From positions 2,108,001-2,172,000 of the forward strand of contig NC_063017.1 of assembly GCF_020509005.1 (NCBI RefSeq): a stretch of 64,000 nt of DNA, given 5' to 3'. Position 1 is the stretch's first letter; the number at the start of each line of letters is the position of its first letter. The notes under the pieces are model-generated. The model saw nothing but the letters and a program-made list of their open reading frames with translations, was not told the DNA's origin and made no database searches. The translations under genes and the position numbers were made by a program. Below are positions 18,947-28,850 of this stretch, piece after piece. The stretch is from Fulvia fulva (taxonomy: Eukaryota; Ascomycota; Dothideomycetes; Mycosphaerellales; Mycosphaerellaceae).

Positions 18947-21865
18947 ATGAGCGGCGTGCATCGATTCCTCAGTCGGCGAGAGAAGAAGAATCCGCGACAT
19001 TCATCACCCCACCATACGGTATGTTCCATTCCCTGCGGTACGCATAAGACATATACAGCATGCACCCAGCAATAGCGTCTTTGCGACGCTTGTCTTGCAG
19101 CATGGGCCCAAACAACCGCAAACATGCAATATACCACACCGATAGTGTCGACGTCAGCACACCTCTTCTGTCAGTCGATCCACCGACTAAGAGGCTACAT
19201 ACGCCATCGTCGTGCTACTTGCTGGTGCTAGATGGTGCTGTCGCAAAGGCGAAGAGCTTCACCTCTCTACTTGTTGTCTTCCATTGTTGGAGCAGTCACC
19301 TACTACTTCAAGTTGCTGACGAGACATACGCAGGACAAATTCGGCTCTGACCCACCACCACCTGTGAACAAACCTGACCACTTTGGTGCTGTCTTTACGA
19401 TCGAGGATGATCCGAAAGTCAAGCCCGACAAGGAGGAGGAGGAGCGCAAGATCCAGGGAGTACTCGAAAGATTGCGGGCTTATGGCGTCAACACCATGGT
19501 CGAATCGAATGCACGATATGCCCTCCGCGTCGTGTCACCGCAAGGCAATGGCGAAGAGGCGTTCAAGCTGTTGATGCTCCTGGAAGACACATACGAGGGC
19601 ATTGTGACACCCTACAGTCCGCCTACAAAGCTACTGGGCGCCGTGAACAGGGAGAACGTCACATGCTACCTCGATGCATTACTATTCGCCATGTTCGCAC
19701 GTCTGGACAGTTTCGAGGCCATGCTATACGAAAACTTTGACGACATCCCGCGGAAGAAGCTGGCAGGCCTCTTGCGGTTGTGGGTCAATATGCTCAGGAC
19801 GGGCAGGCTCATCGCCACGGACATTACTAGGCACATGCAAGAGTCATTGGCAGCTTGCGGTTGGGAAGGTGCAACTCAACGCGAGCAGCAGGATCCGTCA
19901 GAAGCGTTTGGATTCATCACCGGCAAGCTTGAGTTACCTCTACTAACGTTGAAAATGGACCTACATCATGCTGGCAAGGAGGACCCGCAGGACGACCACA
20001 AGTTTATCAATGAGCGATTGCTAGAGGTAGCCATCCCAGAGGAACCAGTACAGGGCAGCAATGTCATCACATTGGAGGATTGCTTGGAGCATTACTTCAA
20101 TAACCGCATTGAAGTAAAGCGGCACATGGAGAACCAACGGCGTAGCACGCTGAAGTCGGCAGAAGCAGGCGACTCGAAAGACCCATACATGTGGCCTGCG
20201 AAAGTGGAGAAGGACAGCGGCCTTCACGTCGAAGTAGCAGAGATTGGCAGCGCATCGGACACGCCTTTGGTGCAGACGCCCACTGCCGAAACGCCCATGA
20301 CACCAGTTGTGACTAAGGACCCACTGGAAAGAGTGAGACCAACTGCTGGCCGGAAACGTGGTGACAGTATCTTTAGTTCACGCAAGATATTACTAGAAGG
20401 CATCGATCCAGAGACAGGAAAGGTGGACAACGAAGGTCTTCCCGAAATCAGAGAACGGAAGATGAGTACACGGACAGAGGTACTCATGCCAGCTTGGCAA
20501 TTCTTCAAACTGCTTCCATGGTATACGGATCACATGCCGACAACCGATGCACAAGTCGCAGCACACTTCAGCAAGAAGCGACCGGTGCTGGGAATCTGCC
20601 TGAAGCGATACGCATTCACGAACGAGGGTCAGTCGACAAGACGTAGCACATACGTCGACATTCCTCTCGAGATACAGGTGCCGAACTTTGTCAGCGACGA
20701 AAATATGCAGGACGAGGGTCCTCTCGTAACCAACTTCCGGCTTCTTCTGCAATCCGTGGTATGCCATCGTGGCCACTCGACGCACTCCGGCCACTATGTC
20801 TGCTTGACTCGTGGCAGTGCCACCAACGCAACAGACAGCCGCAGAAGCAGCTCGGATAGTGAGGACATCGAAGATCCTTGGATGCGGTTCGACGATCTGG
20901 CTCGGGAAAGGGTCACATATGTGGACATTAGGCAAGCCCTCAAGGACGAGACGCCATATCTGCTCTTCTACCAAGTACAGCCGATAGGCGACGACGGGCA
21001 CTCCATACATGAGCTCCCTTCGTACGCCGAGGCTACTTCAAGATCACAGTCCGATCTGGTGCCTTCGGAGAAGCCATATCTCAATGAGCAGCTGGGTTCT
21101 GAGAACGCACTCGAGCAAGTTCCATCGAATGCCATGTCGACAGGCGACGGGGTAGGATCCGATAGCATTGACTGGGCAGCCACAACATCGGGTAGACCAA
21201 GCCTGGAAATCAGCGCGGCGCTTGAAGATCGCCGGGGTAGACGCAGTTTCCAAGGAGACGAGCGACGAAAAAGCATAACTTTCGACACCTCCAGTTACGC
21301 AGGCAGCATTCGAACAGATCCCACGGTCTCGGTGCCCTCAACGCCAGCCGATGAAAATCCGCCAACGGAGAAGAATGGCAACAGCTTTCTTGCCGTGGCC
21401 AACATGATCTCCAGCTCTCGCCGTGGCAGCAAGCCCTTGAATGGCAAGTCGAAATCACGACCAACCAGCGCAGGGCCGGATGCGAATGGCGGTCGATTCA
21501 GTCTGAACATGACCAAACTCACCCAGCGGATGAGCAGGAACAGCGAAAGTCATGACAAGCCTCCTGTACCCACACCCGACCACTCGGCGCCACCAGAAGA
21601 ACCACCTGCGACTACGACCGTCACTGAGAGCCTTCCAGACGATCCAGTCTCGACAAGTGATAAGAACAGCGTGGGACATGTCGAAGACGCCAGCAGAGAG
21701 AGCGTCGATACTGTCAATGCGGAGACCAAGACTTTGAAGCCTCCTCCAGCCGCGAACCCAGCAGAAACAAAGCCCTTGACCAAGAAGGAGAAGGAGATCC
21801 TGAAACGAGAGAAGAGGAAGAACAAGAAACACGGCGAGGAAGATCGTGATTGTGTGATGATGTGA
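18947..21865 (+). CDS. ubiquitin carboxyl-terminal hydrolase (USP family) with a C-terminal CaaX box
   Basis: The main exon 19232-21865 encodes 877 aa. A likely first exon, 18947-19018 (MSGVHRFLSRREKKNPRHSS...), ends at GTATGT and would join at CTAG just before 19232, but that 213-nt intron is longer than its neighbours and unproven. A hydrophobic segment (SPLYLLSSIVGAVTYYFKLL) lies near the N-terminus. The Cys box is NRENVTCYLDALLFAMFA (C145 of the main exon) and the His box is THSGHYVCL (H521) followed by WMRFDD, so the USP triad is complete. About 300 residues of Ser-rich linker lead to a Lys/Arg-rich stretch and the last four residues CVMM. CaaX with Met at the end predicts farnesylation, so the enzyme is probably held on a membrane by helix, basic patch and lipid (inference). 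It would remove ubiquitin from membrane-associated substrates. Confidence 0.85.
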
Positions 21866-22359
21866 TTAGCGTTTCCGGCAGGCATTGGATTAGACGGACA
21901 TAGCGCGGCGTTATGGGTACAGGACTCTTGCCAATAGGTGGCATGGGCGGGAGGGGTCTTGTGCGTCGGCTCCATTGCAAGGACAGAGCGAGGACAATTA
22001 TGGGAGTGCATTGATGATACCATGGAGATTGAGTTCGTTTTGCATTGGATTGGGTAGAATTCTGGGGTTCGTGGTTTAGACTGTACATAGGTATGAGCAT
22101 GATTGAGTATCGACATTATCGTCATCGTCCAAAGCATCCCACAGGTGTTGCTCTCCCAATTTCGTTTCTTCTTACACAAGCGTCTCTTCTCTCCTGGTCT
22201 ATCGAGATGTGTGGTTCGTTCCTTCGTAAACAATACGTCCTGTCCACACCAATATTTCTGAACAATTCGCAATTCTCTGCAGCCTGCGCCTCATCATCTT
22301 GTGGCCGTCACGTTCTAGACATCCAGCAACAAATCTGAGCGCGTCGCCCGTCAGATCAA
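21866..22359. other. intergenic, between convergent gene ends
   Basis: This 494-bp gap lies between the deubiquitinase and NIPA-like stops. It has only shadow open frames and no motif of note. Confidence 0.5.
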
Positions 22360-24600
22360 TCATCGAGGTTTCCCGTGATCAAGTTCCTGACTCGCCGACA
22401 CTTCCTCAACAGCACTCTCATGACTCCTCTGCCGCCGTTGTTCTTGCACGCCCAGGGGTCTATGCCTTTTACTCGAGCTAGATCCATTCCCAAAAGCTTC
22501 GCTGATCGTCGCACTCAAGCTCCGCGTCCTGCCATCGGGTGGACTGCCAGCTGCTTGTCTGAGCTGTGCTGCTTCCTCGGAATCAAAATCTATCGACCCA
22601 CTGGCGATGGAATGGCGCTTCAATGTGCTGCCTGCACCAGGCTTGTAGAGGTCTGTAGGTCGCTGACCGGCTGTGGGGGTCTTACGCCGTCGGAGGCTAC
22701 CGATTGGTGATCTGTCCAGGCCGCGGCGAACTTCGTCTGCGACGATAGCGGCTAGCGAGCCACTTAGTGGGCTTGTTAGAGGTCCGGGCATGAGGCCGAC
22801 GAGGGATTGTCTGCTGATGAGCTTGCGCGCACTATTCGGGTTGAGTAGCTGAGCGTTGCGCTCGGGCGAGTCCCTTACTGGGCTGTGGCCTGCTGGTCCC
22901 ATTGGTGTGGAAGGTGTTCTACTCAAAGGCGTAGTTGGTCGGAGGGAAGACGAGAAGTTGGGTGTTCTCGGCACGGCGGGCTCCGAGGTCGTTGCGTGCA
23001 TGGGCGGCTTCTTTTGAGGGTCCTTGCTTGCATGGCTGTAGAGAGGCGCCGCATCTGCAGTGTGGACTGCGCTTGATGTGCCTTTTGGTACATCTGCCAG
23101 TTCGTCCGTCAATGGCTTAGCATCCAGGTCCAGTGGCACGGAAGGCGTCGACTGTGTTGCTACATCCGTATCTGATGTTCTGATCTCTGGTCGTGGAAGC
23201 GAACCAACGACTGCGGTATGTTCGTGATACCGGGGCAACGAGTATCGTCTGGAGAGGGACCCTGTCGCCGAGCCTGTCGCAAAAGATGCTTGTCTGCTTG
23301 AACGATCGCCATTGATCTCACGAATCTCGGGCATAGTACGCTCCTCGTCGACCAGGCTGATAGCATCTTCTTCGTCCTCGCCCTCCTGGTCTTCGCCTTC
23401 ATTCGTCTTGCGTCCGGAGGTGATACACCACACCCCGAAGAATGTGAGCGCGCAACCAGACACGAACTTGATGGCATCCTCGGTCTGCTCGCGTTCAAAG
23501 TCGCGATATAGGATAGCACTTCCGATAATAACGGAGAGTGTGAACAGTACAAACTGTGTTGGAATGACCATGGTGGAGTTGAAATTCTGCAGTGCCCGGT
23601 TGACGTACTTGATTTGCATGACTGCTGTGAAGATCAATACGGCCAGAAGGAGGTATGTGATCGGGAAAGTGACAACTCTCCAGATGGTGTAAGTTAGCAG
23701 CGACGCAACACCTTTCGTTGACAGCGCCGTATAGCCTCCGAATAGACCGACCAGTCCCAGATCGATCAAGATGGACTTGTGCCCGTACTTGTTACTAGCA
23801 GCCATGAGCACGACTATTAGGAAGATGGTGATGCCAAGGTATGTCTCAAACTCCCAGGCTGTCACCAGCCGCCAAATCTTATCCGGACTGAGCTTTGGGT
23901 TGCTGTCGCTCGCACTCAGCACTACTACCACGCATCCTCCGGTTGCAATAAGCACACCCAGAGCGTCTCTCCAACGAAACTTCTCTCCAAGCAGCAGCGG
24001 TGCAATGATGCAATTCGATATGAGGGCCACGACGCCCAGTGGTGACACAATCGATGCAGGCGCGAAGCCATATGCTAGAAAGTTGCCCGTCTCGCCCAAT
24101 GTCATGAGAGTTATCCCAAGCCACCAGATGGGCGACTTCAGATATGACTTGCTCTTTGCGTGATGCTGGCCGTTGTCCTCATCATCAACAGGCGCTGCAG
24201 GACTATCGGAATGCTTCGAGTGCAGTCTCGGGATCAGAGGTTGTGTCTCGGCACTTTCGTCTGGCTGTTGCAGAGTATAGGCATCTCGCGCAGGTCTCCC
24301 ATTTCGTTGTGCTCGTGCCTCTGCTATCTGTTCCTCTGTGCCATAGCCGCGGTTCGTCGCTTTCCGCTTCTTTGCCCGCCTCTTCTCTTGCTCCTGTGCT
24401 TCCTGATCCCTGCTTAATCGTAGATGGGCATATCGTTGCGTATTCAAGGCAAATGAGATGAGGATGTTGCCACATATCGCTGTGACGACTCCGATCAGAC
24501 TCGACCAGCCGCCGGTGCCGTCCTTGGAGCTGCCCTTGTTGAAGACGAAGCTGGTCGTGACGTCGGGTATCGCCGCGGCAGCGTCTGCTGGTAGAGACAT
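22360..24600 (-). CDS. NIPA-type magnesium transporter (DUF803/Mg_trans_NIPA)
   Basis: Single exon, 746 aa from the first true ATG (24600); the frame extends 13 codons further but only to a TTG. About nine hydrophobic helices lie in the N-terminal 400 residues: one ahead of a charged cytosolic loop (about 30-50), then a bundle beginning SPIWWLGITLMTLGETGNFL. Diagnostic NIPA stretches are NFLAYGFAPASIVSPLGVVA, ISNCIIAPLLLGEKFRWRD, and YVNRALQNFNSTMVIPTQFV. The C-terminal 340 residues are Ser/Pro/Thr-rich and probably disordered and cytosolic. NIPA proteins move Mg2+ across plasma or endosomal membranes (family knowledge; metal specificity in fungi is largely inferred). The long cytosolic insert between helix 1 and helix 2 (about 60-150) is typical of fungal members. 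Confidence 0.88.
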   Translation of the reverse strand: MSLPADAAAAIPDVTTSFVFNKGSSKDGTGGWSSLIGVVTAICGNILISFALNTQRYAHLRLSRDQEAQEQEKRRAKKRKATNRGYGTEEQIAEARAQRNGRPARDAYTLQQPDESAETQPLIPRLHSKHSDSPAAPVDDEDNGQHHAKSKSYLKSPIWWLGITLMTLGETGNFLAYGFAPASIVSPLGVVALISNCIIAPLLLGEKFRWRDALGVLIATGGCVVVVLSASDSNPKLSPDKIWRLVTAWEFETYLGITIFLIVVLMAASNKYGHKSILIDLGLVGLFGGYTALSTKGVASLLTYTIWRVVTFPITYLLLAVLIFTAVMQIKYVNRALQNFNSTMVIPTQFVLFTLSVIIGSAILYRDFEREQTEDAIKFVSGCALTFFGVWCITSGRKTNEGEDQEGEDEEDAISLVDEERTMPEIREINGDRSSRQASFATGSATGSLSRRYSLPRYHEHTAVVGSLPRPEIRTSDTDVATQSTPSVPLDLDAKPLTDELADVPKGTSSAVHTADAAPLYSHASKDPQKKPPMHATTSEPAVPRTPNFSSSLRPTTPLSRTPSTPMGPAGHSPVRDSPERNAQLLNPNSARKLISRQSLVGLMPGPLTSPLSGSLAAIVADEVRRGLDRSPIGSLRRRKTPTAGQRPTDLYKPGAGSTLKRHSIASGSIDFDSEEAAQLRQAAGSPPDGRTRSLSATISEAFGNGSSSSKRHRPLGVQEQRRQRSHESAVEEVSASQELDHGKPR

Positions 24601-24988
24601 GTTTGCACAAAGCGCGCCGGCTGTGGGCGTGCAGGTCAAGTCCTACCGCATGTCCACGTAATACTGTATGTCCCAGGCGACAGCACAGCTGATGTCCTGG
24701 CAGTGTCGTCGTCGCGTGAGGCGAAGTAGCTTACATGTAACCAAGCGAGAAGAGACGCGGGCTGATGAAAGAGAAACACCCGTCAGACAGGCTTCGATCC
24801 GCGGGACAGGAACCCCCTGCTTGCTGACTTCAACATCAACAGTATGAAATACAGTACAGTACCAACTTCAGTCCGGCGATGAAGATCCGCACGCGGGACA
24901 GCAAAGCTGATCATGATGAGTGTCGTCGTTCCCAATCTCGCCGCTCTCTCACGCGTGTCCTCAGCAACCCGACGAGGAATTGCAGTCC
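24601..24988. promoter_or_regulatory. divergent region between the NIPA-like gene and the M28 peptidase
   Basis: This is 388 bp. The M28 frame is open from 24920 but starts at a GTG. Upstream ATGs (24913 and 24916) are in another frame, so the true 5' end of the peptidase, including a possible signal-peptide exon, is unresolved here. Confidence 0.4.
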
Positions 24989-26233
24989 ATGATCAAAGAC
25001 GTGGCCGAGGATCGAGTTGAAAACATCATCAACAAACTTGTCAGCTTCCATACACGACATACGCTATCCACGCAAAACTCCACTACACGCGGAATTGGCG
25101 CAGCACGAGACTGGATCTACAAGGAAATGCAGGCATCGGCCGAGCCATCCGAAGGCCGAACGAAAGTGTACTTCAACAGCTACATCCAAGACGTCGACGG
25201 TAGCCGTATCCTCTTTCCGGTCAACATCACCAATGTGGTAGCGCAGATCGATGGTACAGATGACTCCAACCGACTCTACGTTGTGACAGGACACTACGAC
25301 AGCCGAGCTTTAGATGCTCTTGACTACGAAAGCTATGCTCCTGGCGCCGATGATGATGCTAGCAGTGTTGCAGTCGTGATGGAAATGGCACGCATCTGCG
25401 CAACTAAGAAGCCCAAAGCCACTATGATCTTCGCCGCCGTAGCTGGCGAGGAACAGGGTCTCTATGGTTCGGCCAATCTAGCCAAGACTCTCAAGCAGGC
25501 CAACCTCAATGTGGCAGGCAATTGGAACAACGACATTGTGGGAACGCGCAAAGGCCAGCCCTTCGCTCCGATCAACGACTACACTATCCGCCTCTTCGGT
25601 GCTAGCATCTTCTACCCTAACGCATCGACCTCCACGCTCCAACGATCGATCGCCAGGATCGGCGGATGGAACGATTCCCCAGCTCAGAATCTCGGCCGCT
25701 ACATCGCAGAGATAGCGGCAGGCGCAGCGAAGTATGTCGGCATGCAAGTAAAACTCATCTATCGTCCAGACCGCTTCACAGAAGCACTCGAGGACTTTAC
25801 ACATCAACATCAGGACCCGCGCGTGCAAGATGGTCATCAATATGGTGATTTGATTGAATATGTGGACTTTGACTACACCGCTCGTGTTGCGAAGGTGAAT
25901 CTCGCGAGCATGTGGTCTGCTGCCAATGCACCTGCTGCACCTACGAACGTTACGATCATTACTGAGATAGGGTCCGGAGCGAGTAGTCTGGATGAGCCAC
26001 TTGACCTGAGCTCGAATGATAGTCTGTTCTCGTGGAACGCTTCGAACGATACATTGACTGCGAGTCATGAGCTGGTGTGGAGGTCTAGCGGTGCCTTGCA
26101 GTGGACGCATCAGTTGGCTGTGGATGGGTCTAGCGTCAGAGTGCCGCTAAGTAAGGATAACTACCAGTTTGGCGTGAGGGCTGTGGGTAAGGATGGGAGG
26201 AAGAGTCCGGCTGTGTTTCCTTTGCCTGCTTAG
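24989..26233 (+). CDS. M28-family zinc aminopeptidase, lacking the last zinc-ligand segment
   Basis: The frame from the first in-frame ATG encodes 414 aa; the frame is open 69 bp further up (through PQQPDEELQS) but without ATG or signal peptide. M28 metal-site motifs are present in order: TGHYDSR (His and Asp), APGADDDASS (bridging Asp), AGEEQG (catalytic Glu plus ligand Glu) and WNNDIVG (Asp). Family members then have RYLRGGDH-x-x-F carrying the last His ligand, followed by FTE...DFxHQHQ. Here the sequence goes directly from IYRPDR to FTEALEDFTHQHQ at base 25774, so about 19 residues including the DH are absent. A fibronectin-III-like C-terminal domain (about 310-414) follows. Members are secreted or vacuolar exopeptidases (family knowledge). 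With a ligand and perhaps the signal peptide missing, this copy may be inactive. Confidence 0.8.
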   Translation: MIKDVAEDRVENIINKLVSFHTRHTLSTQNSTTRGIGAARDWIYKEMQASAEPSEGRTKVYFNSYIQDVDGSRILFPVNITNVVAQIDGTDDSNRLYVVTGHYDSRALDALDYESYAPGADDDASSVAVVMEMARICATKKPKATMIFAAVAGEEQGLYGSANLAKTLKQANLNVAGNWNNDIVGTRKGQPFAPINDYTIRLFGASIFYPNASTSTLQRSIARIGGWNDSPAQNLGRYIAEIAAGAAKYVGMQVKLIYRPDRFTEALEDFTHQHQDPRVQDGHQYGDLIEYVDFDYTARVAKVNLASMWSAANAPAAPTNVTIITEIGSGASSLDEPLDLSSNDSLFSWNASNDTLTASHELVWRSSGALQWTHQLAVDGSSVRVPLSKDNYQFGVRAVGKDGRKSPAVFPLPA

Positions 26234-26293
26234 GCATAATCATGAGCTGGGTCGTTGAATATATGGAACTCCTTGTCCGCTACTTTCCTAGAA

Positions 26294-26988
26294 TCATTTA
26301 CACTTTGGCTTGATCTCTTGGCACTGGGCGTCCAGGCATTCCACTCTCTGACATTTCCAGCCATAGGCTGACCCTCCACGACCATCGTGCTTGGACAGAA
26401 TTAACTTCTCACAGCCAAATCTTTGCTCCGATCCCTCCCATACCGACCTCTTTGTCGTCTCGTTCATCGCCGTCACTCTGTCCAGCCTGACGTACTCAGT
26501 CGAGATGATTTCCCCAGGATATGGATCAATTTCCGCCGTCTCTACCCCACAGACAGGTCCATCAGGCGCGAATCCGCACTCCTGGAGACGAACACCGGAG
26601 TGGCCCCATTTGCATTGATCGCCCATTGTTCCCGCTACGATGGCGTACAGAATCCCTGCTCCGGCTGCGCATATCACAAGTACCGAAAAGATCATGCAGA
26701 TGCATAACATAGATATGGTACATTTGCGCCTGCGTCGACGGCGGGGGCGGCTCGGTACGGACTGTGCGTTTCCCTGAACTGTTGGCGTGGCTGGGGGAGC
26801 ACTCCCATGTTGTGCAGTACTTTGGTAGGCGGGAGGCGCTGCGGCAAGTTCTGAGACGATGCTGCGTTCGTCAGCGCCGGCAACTGACTGTCAAGAGATG
26901 TTAGTATGGCATGCAAGTTCATCGATCGTGGACATACTGAGTAGGAGGGAACACGGCCTAGAGGGTGTGGCTCCTGAGTAGTACTCAT
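26294..26988 (-). CDS. tandem PPxY membrane family, copy A (214 aa, Cys-rich outer domain)
   Basis: Exon 1 is 26988-26938 (17 codons, MSTTQEPHPLGRVPSYS). A 50-nt phase-0 intron (GTATGT...TTGACAG) follows, then exon 2, 26887-26294. Exon 2 opens SVAGADERSIVSELAAAPPAYQ with a PPxY motif, then a Pro/Ala-rich stretch, six consecutive Arg and Lys, one membrane helix (about 77-102, MLCICMIFSVLVICAAGAGI), and an outer domain of about 110 residues with eight Cys and one NET glycosylation sequon. The predicted topology is type II: PPxY inside, Cys-rich domain outside or luminal (inference from the basic patch before the helix). Exon 1, intron phase and PPxY are shared with copies B, D and E upstream on the same strand. 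I know of no named family for it. Confidence 0.7.
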
Positions 26989-27441
26989 CGCTCCAATTAT
27001 CATGAACACCTTCCTCGGGTTGTGTTATACTTGATGATCGGTTCCGTCGGTTCAAGCTTGAGTGGGAACTCGACTCATGTATGATATTTGCTAGGTTGAG
27101 CATAAAAGGTCAAGAGTTTTTGTCCTGCAGCCCTGCTAAGTGAGCCCCCACGCCAAGCCAAACATGTGAGCTATCATGGTCTTCGCATTGGGCTTTACAC
27201 ACAATTTCCCGCAGTCTTTTGCCGGTCACCTACCGCCTGCCCTTGAGCACTTGCAGAGAATTTACGGTCATCCTTTTTGTAAAGAGAGCTACGATGTTCG
27301 GAGCGTACGAGACTTTGTGATACAGTGTTCTTCCTCAGGTTCACATTGGTGGAGAATTGACAAGTTATGTGAGCTTGCTAATTCGATGTTGAATAACAAC
27401 GCAGGTAAGCTGGGCCCTATCAAGTTTGATCTCGCGCCAAG
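26989..27441. promoter_or_regulatory. upstream region of copy A with a duplicated element
   Basis: This is 453 bp. It contains a 28-bp sequence at 27146-27173 that recurs exactly at 28120-28147 upstream of copy B, and in diverged form at 27432-27455 over the stop codon of copy B. A plus-strand open frame of 89 codons (27176-27445) begins just after the element but is not supported by any motif. Confidence 0.5.
27146..27173. repeat. 28-bp direct repeat, copy 1
   Basis: The sequence begins ccccacgccaagcc and ends catgtgagcta, and is identical to 28120-28147. It sits about 160 bp upstream of the copy A start, and its partner sits about 150 bp upstream of the copy B start, so it was probably duplicated with the genes and may be promoter sequence. 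Confidence 0.8.
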
Positions 27442-27967
27442 CTAAACATGTGAGCCCGTTGTGCCTGTCGCAACTAAGTTTGCCCGAACGTTGTCGGGTT
27501 TCTGTCGTGTTGCCCAGGTCATTTTGTGGCACTGTCCCTTATTCCGAAGGAAGAGCACAGCTCCCGGCTGCCAGTCTGAGGGCATGAGCCAGAGCATGCA
27601 GTACGGCAAGTTCAATAGCATTGATTGCCTTGGTTCTCTTCCGAGACCGTGCTGCAAACCCTCACGACCATACACTCCAAACTGAGAGAAGCACTTTACT
27701 CTTCTGCTGCCCTTGCATACGTCCTCATTCCAGAAAGCTGGTTCCCGGACCAATGCTGAGGTGAGGTGCCAAGCCGAGACTGGCTGTGTTAGAGGATCCT
27801 TGACGTATGCAGGCGGTGGGGCTGGCAGTTCTGCGGTCGTACTTTGCTCACCGGCGCGAGGTAGTGCCTGGTGATCAAGCCAGTATACGTGCGACCATGC
27901 AGTCTGGGTAACATACAAAATAGGATGGGGCGCGACCTAAGATTTGCGTCCGTGCAGAATTGGCCAT
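27442..27967 (-). CDS. tandem PPxY membrane family, copy B (possibly frameshifted)
   Basis: Exon 1 is 27967-27917 (17 codons, MANSARTQILGRAPSYF). The intron is 49 nt (GTATGT...ATCACCAG, phase 0). Exon 2 from 27867 opens ALPRAGEQSTTAELPAPPPAY with the PPxY motif. The frame then runs to TAG at 27442, giving 158 aa in all, but its only hydrophobic stretch is weak. In another frame the same DNA encodes SRKRTKAINAIELAVLHALA, a basic patch and helix as in the other copies, ending soon after. A one-base frameshift between the PPxY and the helix is therefore likely, although an unseen intron is possible; no canonical splice pair that I tried restores the frame. A TATATATA box lies at about 28047. Confidence 0.6.
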
Positions 27968-28046
27968 TGCACCAAGGAGTAGTACCATTTCCAAAGTATG
28001 CCCTAGCTCCTGAATTATATCGGCTCAGATCTGAATGAAGACCTAG

Positions 28047-28055
28047 TATATATAC
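28047..28055 (-). promoter_or_regulatory. TATA box of copy B
   Basis: The minus strand reads GTATATATA about 80 bp upstream of the ATG at 27967, a normal distance for a fungal TATA element. No equally good box is seen for the other copies. Confidence 0.4.
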
Positions 28056-28119
28056 ACAAGTTGCTGGGGTGAGGATATGGGTCAAGACTTTGACCTCCGC
28101 AGCCCTACCAAAAGCTAGA

Positions 28120-28147
28120 CCCCACGCCAAGCCAAACATGTGAGCTA
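28120..28147. repeat. 28-bp direct repeat, copy 2
   Basis: This is an exact copy of 27146-27173. Flanking sequence on both sides is also partly similar (gcagccct on one side, gcattg-g-g-ttac on the other), so the duplicated block was longer and has diverged outside the 28 bp. Confidence 0.8.
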
Positions 28148-28436
28148 ACATTACCATTGCATTGAGCGTTACCTAGAGTTTGCGTTTGCTCCTGCCAATC
28201 ACCAGCCACCTTGCCTCTGCAAAGAAATCCCACCTGACACTCATTCCGCGTGCATCCTATGCCAAGTCTAGGTCTTCAGACTCAAAATTTGGAGTCATGA
28301 CCGAAGCTGTCAAGCGCCACCAAGCTGATCTCGTGACTCTCTCACAAGCTGTTCCTCCCTTGACCGTCATCACATCGTAGTCTCGTGGCTCCTGGTCGTC
28401 CCGAATTTCAATATGCATGATCTGATCGCCGAGCCG

Positions 28437-28850
28437 TTATGGAGACTCGGACGTCAGACGCCGATATTCCCACACGCTGCACACGATTGTGATTACGCAC
28501 GATACCAGCACTGTGAGTGCGAAGACAATCATCAGAATCTTCTTGAGTGGAGAGATTTCCGCCGCTTTCTGGATGCTTGCACGGACAACAACTCGTGCTT
28601 CTTCCAGTACTCGAAGGTCCATGGCAGTCAGGGTAGTTGACTGTGCTTGGCTTGTTCTTTTGTGCGCACACTGGGGTTATGGTTCTCTTGTATAGGCCGG
28701 TCGTGGTGCCAAGATTCCCGCCGGGATGTTAGGTGTCACCAGAGACAGACTGCTTGCATGTTAGATAATTCAGTATTCTGAGATTATCTGTGATACGTAC
28801 AGTATAAGATGGTACACGGTCCGAGGATGTGTCTTGGGAGTGGTTGGCAT
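28437..28850 (-). pseudogene. tandem PPxY membrane family, copy C (broken)
   Basis: A candidate first exon (28850-28801) starts MPTTPKTHPRT, close to the first exon of copy A, but the PSYT that should end it lies in a different frame. The intron 28800-28750 (GTACGT...GCAAGCAG) matches the family position. Exon 2 reads a degenerate motif with PRPAYTREP where the others have PPxY, then an in-frame TAA at 28677-28679. The same frame continues through EISPLKKILMIVFALTVLVS, a basic patch and membrane helix like the other copies, to a stop at 28437. One stop, the lost first Pro of PPxY and the exon 1 shift together suggest a decaying copy. A functional short form is possible but unlikely. Confidence 0.6.

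Larger units (their letters stand above)
27968..28436. promoter_or_regulatory. promoter region of copy B
   Basis: This is 469 bp. It holds a TATATATAC stretch at 28047-28055, about 80 bp ahead of the copy B ATG, and the second 28-bp repeat at 28120-28147. A short plus-strand frame at 28180-28380 has no domain. Confidence 0.5.

Noticed and set aside
25740..25800. Missing M28 segment explained by an intron or a nearby frameshift
   Set aside because: The coding frame is continuous on both sides and no extra sequence in any frame encodes a GGDH-like segment there.
27176..27445. 89-codon plus-strand frame between copies A and B
   Set aside because: Bounded by duplicated non-coding sequence and not conserved as a frame in the second duplicate at about 28.15-28.4 kb.
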